This document shows positions 6,685-13,666 of a stretch of 14,927 nucleotides of DNA, in pieces. A program made the position numbers and the translations under genes. Position 1 is the stretch's first letter; every line of letters begins with the position of its first letter. The notes beneath the pieces were generated by a model that did not search any database, had not been told where the DNA came from, and saw nothing but the letters and a program-made list of their open reading frames with translations. Source of the stretch: JBNKDD01 sp050288085 (GTDB lineage Bacteria; Chloroflexota; Anaerolineae; Aggregatilineales; UBA3940); assembly GCA_050288085.1 (NCBI GenBank), contig JBNKDD010000129.1, positions 1 to 14,927 on the forward strand, given 5' to 3'.

Positions 6685-7731
6685 ATGAAAGCAATCTGTA
6701 TTACATCAAGACCCAACCCTGGTGAACTCGATAAATGCATCGAATTAAAGGATTTACCGGTGCCTGAACCGGGGAAAAACGAGGTTCGAGTAAAAGTCAT
6801 AGCATCAACCATCAATATTGATGATATGCATTTCGCAGAAGGCACCATGTTTGGGGGCTTACCGGTAAGTCGGAAACCAAGCCGTGACAATCCATATATC
6901 CCCGGAACAGATGTGGCTGGCATTATTGATGCTGTCGGTCCGGGGGTGAAATCCCTGAGTCCTGGCCAGGAAGTATATGGGATATGTAATCCGATGAAAG
7001 GCCATGGGCCGTGGGCAGAATACTGTATTGCGAATAGTAACAATATTGCACTAAAACCCGAAGCCTGGGACTTTAAGGAAGCAGCCGCCTGCGCAGTAGC
7101 TGGAGGGGTTGCTGTTAGCATGGTCAGCGCGGCCAGACCTGTTGTAGACAAGAAATGTCTGGTGATCGGTGCATCAGGTGGTATTGGAACTCTTTGTGTC
7201 CAGGCTTTGAAGCAAGAAAATGCCAGGGTCTGGGGAGTGTGCAGCCAGAGGAACGCAGAGATAGTTCGGCAGTTAGGCGCTGAACGAGTCATCGATTACA
7301 CAAAAGCTCCTTTTCCAGAACAAATACAGGAACAAGTAGATATCGTTTTTGATCTTGTAGGTGGGAAAGAGACGGAAAGAGATGCTTTTTCTGTATTGGC
7401 TCCGACCGGGACATTTGTCACGGTTGTAGGACCAAATAAATATGTGGGAGAGCAAAAGATTGGGGTGATTAGGGCCTTGTCTTCATTTGTCTATATCGGC
7501 TGGCGCATGCTGTGGACCAGAATTCGAACCGGTCCGAACTATGTTTTTACTGGCCCGACAATACTGGATTTCTCAAGTATCAATACGCTGTTGGTAGAAT
7601 CAGGAAGTAAACCTATTATCGATACAGAGGCTTCACTAACCCAGGAAGATATTTCAACGGCTATCAAACGAGTCGTCAGTCATCGGGCTGTTGGAAAGGT
7701 CATAATACGCATGAGTAATGTGGAGCGCTGA
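6685..7731 (+). CDS. Zinc-independent MDR oxidoreductase, quinone reductase-like
   Basis: A protein of 348 aa of the medium-chain dehydrogenase/reductase superfamily. The N-terminal GroES-like domain contains PGTDVAGIIDAVGPG (73-87). The Rossmann domain has GASGGIG at 162-168, in the place of the AxxGxxG motif of NADPH-dependent quinone oxidoreductases and reticulon-4-interacting-protein-like enzymes. The catalytic and structural zinc ligands of alcohol dehydrogenases are not evident. Expected activity is NADPH-dependent reduction of quinones or alpha,beta-unsaturated carbonyls in the cytoplasm, a common detoxification role that would fit a TetR-controlled efflux operon. A purine-rich stretch (about 6661-6673) precedes the ATG. 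The gene is visibly more AT-rich than its downstream neighbours (one sampled 60-base line: about 38% GC against about 67% in the first permease), suggesting separate acquisition. Confidence 0.87.
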   Translation: MKAICITSRPNPGELDKCIELKDLPVPEPGKNEVRVKVIASTINIDDMHFAEGTMFGGLPVSRKPSRDNPYIPGTDVAGIIDAVGPGVKSLSPGQEVYGICNPMKGHGPWAEYCIANSNNIALKPEAWDFKEAAACAVAGGVAVSMVSAARPVVDKKCLVIGASGGIGTLCVQALKQENARVWGVCSQRNAEIVRQLGAERVIDYTKAPFPEQIQEQVDIVFDLVGGKETERDAFSVLAPTGTFVTVVGPNKYVGEQKIGVIRALSSFVYIGWRMLWTRIRTGPNYVFTGPTILDFSSINTLLVESGSKPIIDTEASLTQEDISTAIKRVVSHRAVGKVIIRMSNVER

Positions 7732-7775
7732 AACGAGAAATTTTCTTCAAATGAGGTTCTTACGAGGAGGTAACT

Positions 7776-8078
7776 ATGATAACTGGAGCGATGTTTGCCG
7801 TCGCCGCATTAATTAGCCTGATCGTCATCTGGGTGACGGAAGGCATGTTCAAGCGAGAGGCCCCGTTCTGGGTGGCCGCCGATTACGTGACCGGCCTGAT
7901 TGCCGGGGTAGGGATTGCGGCCCTGGACTATTTCGTCTTTGTGCCGATGTTCTTTACCGATGCCGCCGAGTGGCTCAGGCTGGTGGCCGCGATCACCGAG
8001 GGGCCGTTCTGTGCCTGGCTGATCCTGTGGATCATCCGCCAGATCGCACGCCCTCCGCTCAAAGTGAAGGCGGAATAA
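7776..8078 (+). CDS. Small three-helix membrane protein of unknown function
   Basis: A protein of 100 aa with three predicted membrane segments at about 3-22, 34-58 and 70-88 and a short basic tail (RQIARPPLKVKAE) likely in the cytoplasm. A strong Shine-Dalgarno GAGGAGGT (7764-7771) lies 4 nt before the ATG. It ends 6 nt before the TetR-family gene and lies between the reductase and the regulator, so it belongs to the same transcription unit. No catalytic motif is visible. Possible roles are an accessory subunit of the two ABC-2 permeases or an independent membrane stress protein; neither is shown by the sequence. Base composition returns to high GC here. Confidence 0.8.
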   Translation: MITGAMFAVAALISLIVIWVTEGMFKREAPFWVAADYVTGLIAGVGIAALDYFVFVPMFFTDAAEWLRLVAAITEGPFCAWLILWIIRQIARPPLKVKAE

Positions 8079-8084
8079 ATAACC

Positions 8085-8681
8085 ATGAGTCCGCGACCCG
8101 ATCCCCAGGAACGCCGCCAGGAGATTCTCGACGCGGCCATGCGCTGTTTTGCCCGGACCGGCTATCACAAAACCAGCATGGACGACATCGTCGCTGAGAG
8201 CGGCCTTAGCAAAGGCACACTCTACTGGTATTTCAAGAGCAAGCGTGATCTGTTCTTCGCGCTGTTCGACGACATTCTGAATAAAATGCTCGAGCCGCTG
8301 CCTGCCCTGATTGAGATCGACGCGTCGGTCGTTGAGCGGCTGCGGCTGCTGGGCAAGGGCACCACCGAGGCCATCCTCCATTCCACAGATCTAACTGCGT
8401 TTCCGATCAATTTTATGATGGAAACCCTGTTAGATGAAGCTATCTCCGGTCACTATGTTGACATGCTCCAGCAGTTCGCCGATATTGTCGAAGCGCTGCT
8501 TAAAGAGGGTGTCGCCAATGGTGAACTTAAGGAGATGGATACCTATTCAACGACCTGGGGAATGATGGCGATGTTAGATGGCATTGTCCTGTATTACCTC
8601 GCCGGGATGCCGGGTGATGTCGAAAAGGTAGCCATGACGATGATGGACACCATGATTGAAGGCATGATCAAACGGTACTAA
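8085..8681 (+). CDS. TetR/AcrR-family transcriptional regulator
   Basis: A protein of 198 aa, typical for the family. The N-terminal DNA-binding domain spans about 9-58: RRQEILDAAMRCFARTGYHKTS, then DIVAESGLSKGTLYWYF, in which the recognition helix SKGTLYWYF and the following KSKRDLF are classic TetR_N signatures. The C-terminal ligand-binding and dimer domain (about 75-198) is helical, with many Met residues near the end (MMAMLDGI, MTMMDTMIEGMI). It begins 6 nt after the small membrane protein gene, and the first permease begins 2 nt after its stop, so it is embedded in the operon. It most likely represses the promoter at 5935-5964 through the 28-bp palindrome. The arrangement recalls CecR (YbiH) next to the E. 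coli ybhGFSR exporter. Confidence 0.93.
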   Translation: MSPRPDPQERRQEILDAAMRCFARTGYHKTSMDDIVAESGLSKGTLYWYFKSKRDLFFALFDDILNKMLEPLPALIEIDASVVERLRLLGKGTTEAILHSTDLTAFPINFMMETLLDEAISGHYVDMLQQFADIVEALLKEGVANGELKEMDTYSTTWGMMAMLDGIVLYYLAGMPGDVEKVAMTMMDTMIEGMIKRY

Positions 8682-8683
8682 AC

Positions 8684-9817
8684 ATGATCCGTAAAACCTG
8701 GTCGATGACCAAAAAGGAACTGCTGCACATCATCCGCTCACCGGGGATGCTGTTTCTGGTGACCGTCTCCCCGGCCCTGATGCTGGTGTTGATGTCCTAT
8801 GCCCTGGCGGTGGACATCAAGAGCGTGCCGATCGTGGTGATGGATAAAGACCTGACGCCGCTGTCACGGGCTTATGTGCGCCAGATCACCAGCGGCCCGG
8901 ATTTAGTGTTAACCGGCTACGCCGATTCTCTGGATGAGGTCGACGACCTGTTTGCCAACGACGAAATCCGCGCCGCCGTGATCATCCAGACCGGATTTGA
9001 AGAGCAGACCCGGCAGTTGAGCGGCGTGCCGGTGCAGGTCCTGGTTGATGGCTCGGAACCGAAGGCAGGTGGTTTTGCCTTCCAACACATCCTGGGGCAC
9101 ACCAACAACTTTGTTGAAGAACTGGCCTATGACACGATCCGGGCACAGGGTGGATCGGCTTCCCTTCTCGAATACCCGATAGACCTGCGGCTCCGGGTGT
9201 GGTACAACCCCGGCCTGAGAGCGGTTGATGATGTCGTCCCGGCCCTGATCGCCGTGATCCTGGGCCTGCCCGCCATCTCAATGTCAACGGCGATTGCCCG
9301 CGAAAAAGAGCATGGCTCGCTGGAGCAGTTGATCGCCTCGCCGCTAAGCAAGTTCGAACTGCTGGCGGGTAAGGTGATGCCCTACATCATCATCGGTGTA
9401 CTCGATATTTTCCTGTCGTTGGCCGTGGCAAAAATCCTGTTCAATGTGCAGTTCAGGGGCAGCCTGCTCTTGCTGCTGATCCTGTCAATCGACTACTTTA
9501 TCGCGAACCTGGCGCTGGGCCTGTTGATCTCGGTTTACTCCCGCACCCAGCAAACCGCCATGATGATCGCCCTGCTGCTTTTGTTGTTCCCTGGCTTCTT
9601 CCTGTCGGGGATTTTCTTCCCACTGATCGCCATGCCGCCCGAAGCCCGGATGGAGGCCAACATGCTGCCGGTCACCCAGTTTGTGGGGATCATGCGCGGC
9701 TTGTTCCTCAAGGGCGTTGGGCTGGAAGTGCTGTGGGGCGGCGCATTGACCCTGTTGATCTTCGGGCTGGCTTTCGGCTTGTTCGGGATTTTACGCTTCC
9801 GCAAGAAGCTGGCGTGA
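8684..9817 (+). CDS. ABC-2 type transporter permease (YbhS/YbhR-like), first copy
   Basis: A protein of 377 aa. An N-terminal cytoplasmic segment (TWSMTKKELLHIIRSP) leads into TM1 (about 21-42), then a large extracytoplasmic domain (about 43-182) containing VVMDKDLTPLSRAYV and RVWYNPGLR (171-179), the latter a hallmark of this exporter family. Five further helices follow (about 183-205, 230-252, 258-283, 290-315, 345-371), with the cytoplasmic coupling segment REKEHGSLEQLIASPL at 206-221 that contacts the ATPase. In related systems two such permeases pair with a YbhF-type ATPase and a HlyD-type adaptor to export drugs or other hydrophobic compounds. It starts 2 nt after the TetR gene stop. 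The ATPase that it needs is not in the window. Confidence 0.92.
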   Translation: MIRKTWSMTKKELLHIIRSPGMLFLVTVSPALMLVLMSYALAVDIKSVPIVVMDKDLTPLSRAYVRQITSGPDLVLTGYADSLDEVDDLFANDEIRAAVIIQTGFEEQTRQLSGVPVQVLVDGSEPKAGGFAFQHILGHTNNFVEELAYDTIRAQGGSASLLEYPIDLRLRVWYNPGLRAVDDVVPALIAVILGLPAISMSTAIAREKEHGSLEQLIASPLSKFELLAGKVMPYIIIGVLDIFLSLAVAKILFNVQFRGSLLLLLILSIDYFIANLALGLLISVYSRTQQTAMMIALLLLLFPGFFLSGIFFPLIAMPPEARMEANMLPVTQFVGIMRGLFLKGVGLEVLWGGALTLLIFGLAFGLFGILRFRKKLA

Positions 9818-9851
9818 GTGGTGTAAACCTGGATTTTGAAAATGGTTGGAT

Positions 9852-9938
9852 ACCCCCCGTGAGCGGCAACAATTAGTCGCCCGCTCATCCGCCCCCCTTG
9901 CAAGGGGGGCAGACACCGCTTTAGCGGTGGCGGGGGGT
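9852..9938. repeat. 87-nt cloverleaf-forming repeat element
   Basis: A closing stem ACCCCCCG (9852-9859) with CGGGGGGT (9931-9938) encloses three hairpins: TGAGCGG (9860-9866) with CCGCTCA (9881-9887); the perfect 20-bp palindrome of GCCCCCCTTG with its complement (9891-9910); and CACCGCT (9914-9920) with AGCGGTG (9923-9929). It occupies most of the 152-nt gap between the permease genes. The sequence has the look of a dispersed REP/MITE-like element. It may lower expression of the second permease or stabilise the upstream mRNA. Confidence 0.65.
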
Positions 9939-9969
9939 CTGTGTACCAGATTGAACTTAGGACCTTGTT

Positions 9970-11082
9970 ATGTTCAGACGTATCTTCAGTATGCTCGTAA
10001 AAGAATTCATCCAGCTCCGGCGCGATTGGATCTTCGTACTCGTGATCCTGCTCGGCCCGGCCTCGGAACTGTCGGCGATTGCCTACGCGACCGGCGTGGA
10101 TATCAAGAATTTGCCACTGGGAGTCTGCGATCACGACCGGTCAGCGCTGAGCCGCGACCTGATCCAGACGCTGGCGAACGTTGAGACTTTCGAACTGGTC
10201 GATGCCGATGTACAGCCGGATGATATCAAGTGGCTGCTGGATAAGGGTGATGTGTACGCCATGGTGGTGATCCCGCCCGGCTTCGAGGCCAATGTCCTGA
10301 ACGCGACCACCCGCCCGCCGGTCCAGGTTTTGCTGAACGGCACCGAGTCCAGGGCGGCGCAAACGGCCATGCAGAGCATCGATGGGGTATTGGCTAAATT
10401 CAGCGTTGATCTGATCTTGCAAGATGCCAGCGTAGAAAACCTGGAGCCGAGTGCGCGGGTGTGGTACAACGAGGAACTGAGCGAGGCCAATTACACCATC
10501 CCGTCTGAACTGGGATTCATGCTGTACATCGTAGCCGTGATGATTGCCTCTATCGGCTTTGCCCGTGAGCGCGAACTGGGAACGATGGAGCAGCTTTTGG
10601 TGATGCCGATTACCAAGTTTGAGATGATCATCGGGAAGTCGATCCCGGCGGTTTTGATCTCCTACCTCAATTTCCTGTTGATGCTGGCGATGACGGTTTT
10701 CCTGTTTGGCGTGCCGATGCGCGGATCGCTGCTGCTGCTGTTGGGGCTGGCCTTTTTCTACATCCTGGTGGAATTGCAGCGCGGCTTGCTGATCTCGTTG
10801 ATGTCACAGACGCAGCAGCAGGGCTTGTTGATCGTGTTCCTGATCTGCTTTGTCGATATGACCTTTTCCGGCTATGCGGTGCCGGTCGAGAGTATGCCGA
10901 AGGTGTTCCAGATCGTTTCTTACTTCTTCCCGATCCGCCACTGGATGATCATCATGCGGGGGATCATGCTGAAGGGTGTCGGGCTGGAGGTGTTCTGGCC
11001 GCACGTGGTCGCGATTGTCATCCTGGGCATCGGGCTGACCGGGATATCGCTGCTAAGTTTCCGGCGGGCGCTGAGCGATTGA
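9970..11082 (+). CDS. ABC-2 type transporter permease (YbhS/YbhR-like), second copy
   Basis: A protein of 370 aa with the same plan as the preceding permease: an N-terminal cytoplasmic segment (SMLVKEFIQLRRDW), TM1 (about 20-42), an extracytoplasmic domain (about 43-178) with the shared RVWYNE motif (163-168), and a C-terminal membrane bundle. The coupling segment ARERELGTMEQLLVMP is at 198-213. The two proteins align end to end but are clearly diverged, so they are old paralogues expected to form a heterodimeric membrane domain like YbhS with YbhR. One difference is an LVELQRGLLIS stretch with a charged residue pair in a helix near 265-275. It is separated from the first permease by the cloverleaf repeat rather than the tight spacing seen earlier in the operon. 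No ATPase follows; the next gene is on the other strand. Confidence 0.92.
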   Translation: MFRRIFSMLVKEFIQLRRDWIFVLVILLGPASELSAIAYATGVDIKNLPLGVCDHDRSALSRDLIQTLANVETFELVDADVQPDDIKWLLDKGDVYAMVVIPPGFEANVLNATTRPPVQVLLNGTESRAAQTAMQSIDGVLAKFSVDLILQDASVENLEPSARVWYNEELSEANYTIPSELGFMLYIVAVMIASIGFARERELGTMEQLLVMPITKFEMIIGKSIPAVLISYLNFLLMLAMTVFLFGVPMRGSLLLLLGLAFFYILVELQRGLLISLMSQTQQQGLLIVFLICFVDMTFSGYAVPVESMPKVFQIVSYFFPIRHWMIIMRGIMLKGVGLEVFWPHVVAIVILGIGLTGISLLSFRRALSD

Positions 11083-11145
11083 TCATCGGAGATGATTCAT
11101 ACCAACAATGATTCGTGATTTAACGAGTATGCGCTCCAATGACTG

Positions 11146-12129
11146 CTATTGATTTTCCCTTAGACGGAGGCAAACCTTTTCTTCTGTTCTCGCCAGAATG
11201 CTTATCTCACTGATGGTTAACCCAAAGACATTGTATTCTTCCACATCAACAAGTTTGGATGATAAGATATCTTCTGTAATGATTGCTTCTCCGATGCTAT
11301 TCATCTCTTCATTGTGCTGATTAAAAAACAGGATTGTTTCGCTTGCTGGAATGTCATCCAGGCATAATTCGATGTTATGCTCAGGTGCGTTTTCATCATA
11401 TTCCTCAAACATTTTAAATATCAGGAAGAAGCTCATACCCGACTCATAGACTATCAGAAGCCTTCCAATAAAGCCTACCTGCACCGCCTCAATCGCAAAG
11501 AAGTACATCCCCGCGGGTTCACCGAACCGGTTAAGAATATGCTGCACTGTATGGTAACTGTAGGGCAGCTCATTATCATCATTAGATAGGTGGAAGAAGA
11601 GAGCCTGTAATGTGTCTTGCCGATCAACAACGGCGCCCACTTCAAACGAATCATTCCAAGCCTCCCAGTCATAGGTTTGCAGATCAAGGTCATCCTGAAA
11701 ATAAAATTCATAGGAGAGGTGTAGAAAGGTGTTCTCAGATTGGCCCCGGTAATAGGCTGAGAAGATGCTTTCAGCACTTGCGGTGAGCGATGTGAGTGTC
11801 ATTTGCACATTATCTTGAGTAGATTCTCCTAACTTCAAACCTTGCCAACATGGTAGTTCACAACCTGGAAAGGTGGGCTCACTATCCAGGTAATCATGTT
11901 CTATATCCCATATGGCTGGTTCTAAAGTTGGCGGCAGTGGCGTGAGAGTTGGTGTTGAGGTGCTGGTTGGAACCCCGGTCGGTGTGGGTGGGATGGTCGG
12001 GCTGGCTGTCGGTGGTGGGGTGTCAGATGGGACAATGGTCGAGGTGACCGGTTCGACGGTCGCAGCGGTGCAGGCGGTGAGTGCCAACACGCTGGTTAGC
12101 AAGGTGGCAAGGATCAACAAGCGTTTCAT
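11146..12129 (-). CDS. Lipoprotein with Thr/Pro-rich linker, unknown function
   Basis: A protein of 327 aa. The start at 12129 (MKRLLILATLLTSVLALTAC) is preferred over an upstream in-frame start because it gives a textbook lipoprotein signal peptide with lipobox LTAC (C20), and GGGAG lies just upstream on the minus strand (about 12138-12142). Residues about 25-75 are a Thr/Ser/Pro-rich linker, a style common in Chloroflexota surface lipoproteins. The folded part (about 80-327) begins with FPGCELPCWQGLKLGEST, a CxxPCWxG-type motif that I associate with uncharacterised Chloroflexota lipoproteins, and later has LNRFGEPAGMYF and a Cys pair in ELCLDD and KVCLRL. No enzyme motif is visible. The mature domain is AT-rich (one sampled 60-base line about 37% GC) compared with the permeases. 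Likely anchored outside the cytoplasmic membrane. Confidence 0.78.
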   Translation of the reverse strand: MKRLLILATLLTSVLALTACTAATVEPVTSTIVPSDTPPPTASPTIPPTPTGVPTSTSTPTLTPLPPTLEPAIWDIEHDYLDSEPTFPGCELPCWQGLKLGESTQDNVQMTLTSLTASAESIFSAYYRGQSENTFLHLSYEFYFQDDLDLQTYDWEAWNDSFEVGAVVDRQDTLQALFFHLSNDDNELPYSYHTVQHILNRFGEPAGMYFFAIEAVQVGFIGRLLIVYESGMSFFLIFKMFEEYDENAPEHNIELCLDDIPASETILFFNQHNEEMNSIGEAIITEDILSSKLVDVEEYNVFGLTISEISILARTEEKVCLRLRENQ

Positions 12130-12209
12130 ATGGTGCTCCCTATGTATGCCCGGTTGGTTGGGGATCAGTATGCCGCGTCCGGTGGGAGGAGTCAAGGGGG
12201 CACAAAAGA

Positions 12210-12228
12210 GGGCGATTGCCCATCGCCC
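12210..12228. repeat. GGGCGAT palindromic repeat
   Basis: A 7-bp stem GGGCGAT (12210-12216) with ATCGCCC (12222-12228) and a 5-nt loop, flanked by partly complementary AGAG and CTTCT. The GGGGCGA core is the same as in the repeat at 3584-3626. It lies upstream of the lipoprotein gene, next to the degenerate transposase-like stretch. Confidence 0.4.
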
Positions 12229-12248
12229 CTTCTCATGGCTTATCCGTT

Positions 12249-12410
12249 ATCGTCAACGTGTTTGACAAGTTGTATTCGACCGGGCGTAAAGTCGCTGACA
12301 GCTTCAAGGAGAATATGCCCATTGTCTTTGATGCGTTCTTGCCTAGTGGAATTACAGGGCTATCCTTCAGTGTTGACAATTGTTCAGCTTATTTAATCGC
12401 CGTTCCTAAG
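12249..12410 (+). pseudogene. Possible transposase C-terminal remnant
   Basis: The + strand reads VFDKLYSTGRKVADSFKEN and then IVFDAFLP, after which a one-base shift gives WNYRAI. The order (tyrosine-TG-x-KV-x-D, then F-x-P, then WNY-x-I) resembles the C-terminal end of ISAzo13/Rhodopirellula-type transposases. The reading frame breaks at the FLP/WNY junction and there is no start or upstream catalytic domain. The rest of the roughly 295-base gap between the lipoprotein and the glycosidase genes holds only the small palindrome at 12210-12228. This call is weak and based on memory of the family pattern. Confidence 0.3.
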
Positions 12411-12425
12411 TAGGTGATTTATTGC

Positions 12426-13478
12426 TCAATAGCTTTGAAGTAATGTCAGTAGGTCGTAGTCTGTGCGATCGGGGTTGCAGTAGGGTGGATGATCTGCATA
12501 GAGTTGCTCGCCTTGGCTGACGATCCCGAAATCTAGATTTTTATAGTTCCAGTATGTCCAGCCAATCTGGTTTTCGGTGAAAAGCTCCAAGCAATCTCTT
12601 ATCCAGGCCAGTTGACTTGATCTGTCCGCTCCCCCCATGTAAACACCCCATTCGTTACAGGACACCTTTACACCATATTTGTCACGAAATCGTAGGACAT
12701 GCTGCCAGGCATTGCGCATGCGGTCCTTGTTCCAGATGCCAGCCTCAAGCGGAAGATTCCCTTTTTCACTTTCAAACTTGTAGTTCCCTGGATATTGAAA
12801 TGATTGTTGAAACACCTGTCCTGGCACCCAGGGAGCCTTCTGGTGGGTGAAAACAATGGGTAGATAGTAATGAAAGCTATAAATCACGTTGTCGTCTTCG
12901 ATAGGCGTCATGTGCTCGAATTCATCAACATGATTCCATCTATTGGAACCGACCAGCAGGGTTGACTTGGGTGCGAAGCGCCGGATTTCGCGGGCCAGTT
13001 CTTCCTTGACGATATTCCAGGTATCCGCATCAGGGGCGACCGGTTCATTCAGGGGTTCAAGAATGACCCCTGGGATGGAGCCGAAATGCTCGGCCAGCAC
13101 GGCCCAGACCCTGAGACAATCACGGCGCTGGCTTGGTGTGCTGAAAAAGCTTTGCTCTGTGTGGAGGGCATGCTCAAAGTCATGCCCCGGACAACGGTGC
13201 AAGTCAAGGATGAGGCCAAGACCAGTCCCGGTGATGCCGGTAATGGCCCTTTCGAGGCGCTCCATCACGTCAGCATGTAACTTGAGATCTGGAGTAAAAA
13301 CATTGAACCAGTCTACCGGAAGACGGACATGGTCAAAACCCCAGTCCTTGACACGTTGAAAATCTACAGGCCCAAGGAAATGGTCAATATGCGCGAGCAC
13401 GCCTGGAAAGACTGCCGGGTCCTTTGCCTCTATTGCATCAATCTGACTGAACCATCCGCCGAAATTGACTCCCCTCAT
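12426..13478 (-). CDS. Glycoside hydrolase family 5-type (cellulase-like) enzyme
   Basis: A protein of 350 aa from the ATG at 13478. It is a TIM-barrel retaining glycosidase: RGVNFGGWFS at the N-terminus (beta-1), DHVRLPVDW with the conserved Arg (R52), LDLHRCPGH with H94, the acid/base motif LEPLNEP (E145), SFHYYLP (H203), the nucleophile in CNEWGVY (E276), and WTYWNYK near the end. This is the GH5/GH-A residue set in the right order, so activity on a beta-glucan, beta-mannan or beta-glucoside is expected. The frame extends to a GTG at 13517, but AGGAG at 11 nt before the 13478 ATG and the fit to the family N-terminus decide the start. No signal peptide or binding module is present, so it should act in the cytoplasm on oligosaccharides or glycosides. 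It is monocistronic and divergent from tnpB. Confidence 0.9.
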   Translation of the reverse strand: MRGVNFGGWFSQIDAIEAKDPAVFPGVLAHIDHFLGPVDFQRVKDWGFDHVRLPVDWFNVFTPDLKLHADVMERLERAITGITGTGLGLILDLHRCPGHDFEHALHTEQSFFSTPSQRRDCLRVWAVLAEHFGSIPGVILEPLNEPVAPDADTWNIVKEELAREIRRFAPKSTLLVGSNRWNHVDEFEHMTPIEDDNVIYSFHYYLPIVFTHQKAPWVPGQVFQQSFQYPGNYKFESEKGNLPLEAGIWNKDRMRNAWQHVLRFRDKYGVKVSCNEWGVYMGGADRSSQLAWIRDCLELFTENQIGWTYWNYKNLDFGIVSQGEQLYADHPPYCNPDRTDYDLLTLLQSY

Positions 13479-13538
13479 GTCGTTAATAACTCCTATATTT
13501 AACCGAGGCGTGATCACAAACAGATTTCACCAAATATT

Positions 13539-13580
13539 CGGCACAAAGCCCCCTGCTTAAGCTGTGGGGAGGAAGTGCCG
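13539..13580. repeat. Probable left-end hairpin of the IS200/IS605-type element
   Basis: The outer arms CGGCAC (13539-13544) and GTGCCG (13575-13580) enclose CCCC (13550-13553)/GGGG (13566-13569) around the palindromic GCTTAAGC. The core ACAAAGCCCCCTG...TGTGGGG (13543-13569) resembles the right-end core ACAAGCCCCTG...CATGGGG (14782-14807), as expected for subterminal palindromes of this family. The exact cleavage site cannot be set. Confidence 0.45.
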
Positions 13581-13666
13581 GTAGTATACAAGATACATTT
13601 GCAAAAGATGATCATATCTGATTAAGATCATACCCATCAACTGTAGTGTAAGACAAGAACACACCC

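Noticed and set aside
7809..8381. 190-codon open frame on the minus strand
   Set aside because: It lies opposite the 100-aa membrane protein and TetR genes, which have convincing protein features and ribosome-binding signals; it is a high-GC shadow frame.
9535..10134. 199-codon open frame on the minus strand across the permease gap
   Set aside because: It runs through the cloverleaf repeat and opposite both permease genes; the protein is low-complexity and without domain signs.
10135..10144. GACCGGTCAG inside the second permease gene, matching the operator core
   Set aside because: Only the inner 10 bases match and the flanks do not extend the symmetry; it lies in coding sequence with no promoter, so chance is likely.
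11082..11096. 6-bp hairpin ATCATC-GGA-GATGAT after the second permease
   Set aside because: Short, AT-rich and with no T-run, so not strong enough to call a terminator.
13479..13517. N-terminal extension of the GH5 gene from a GTG
   Set aside because: Poor start context; the ATG at 13478 has AGGAG upstream and matches the family N-terminus.
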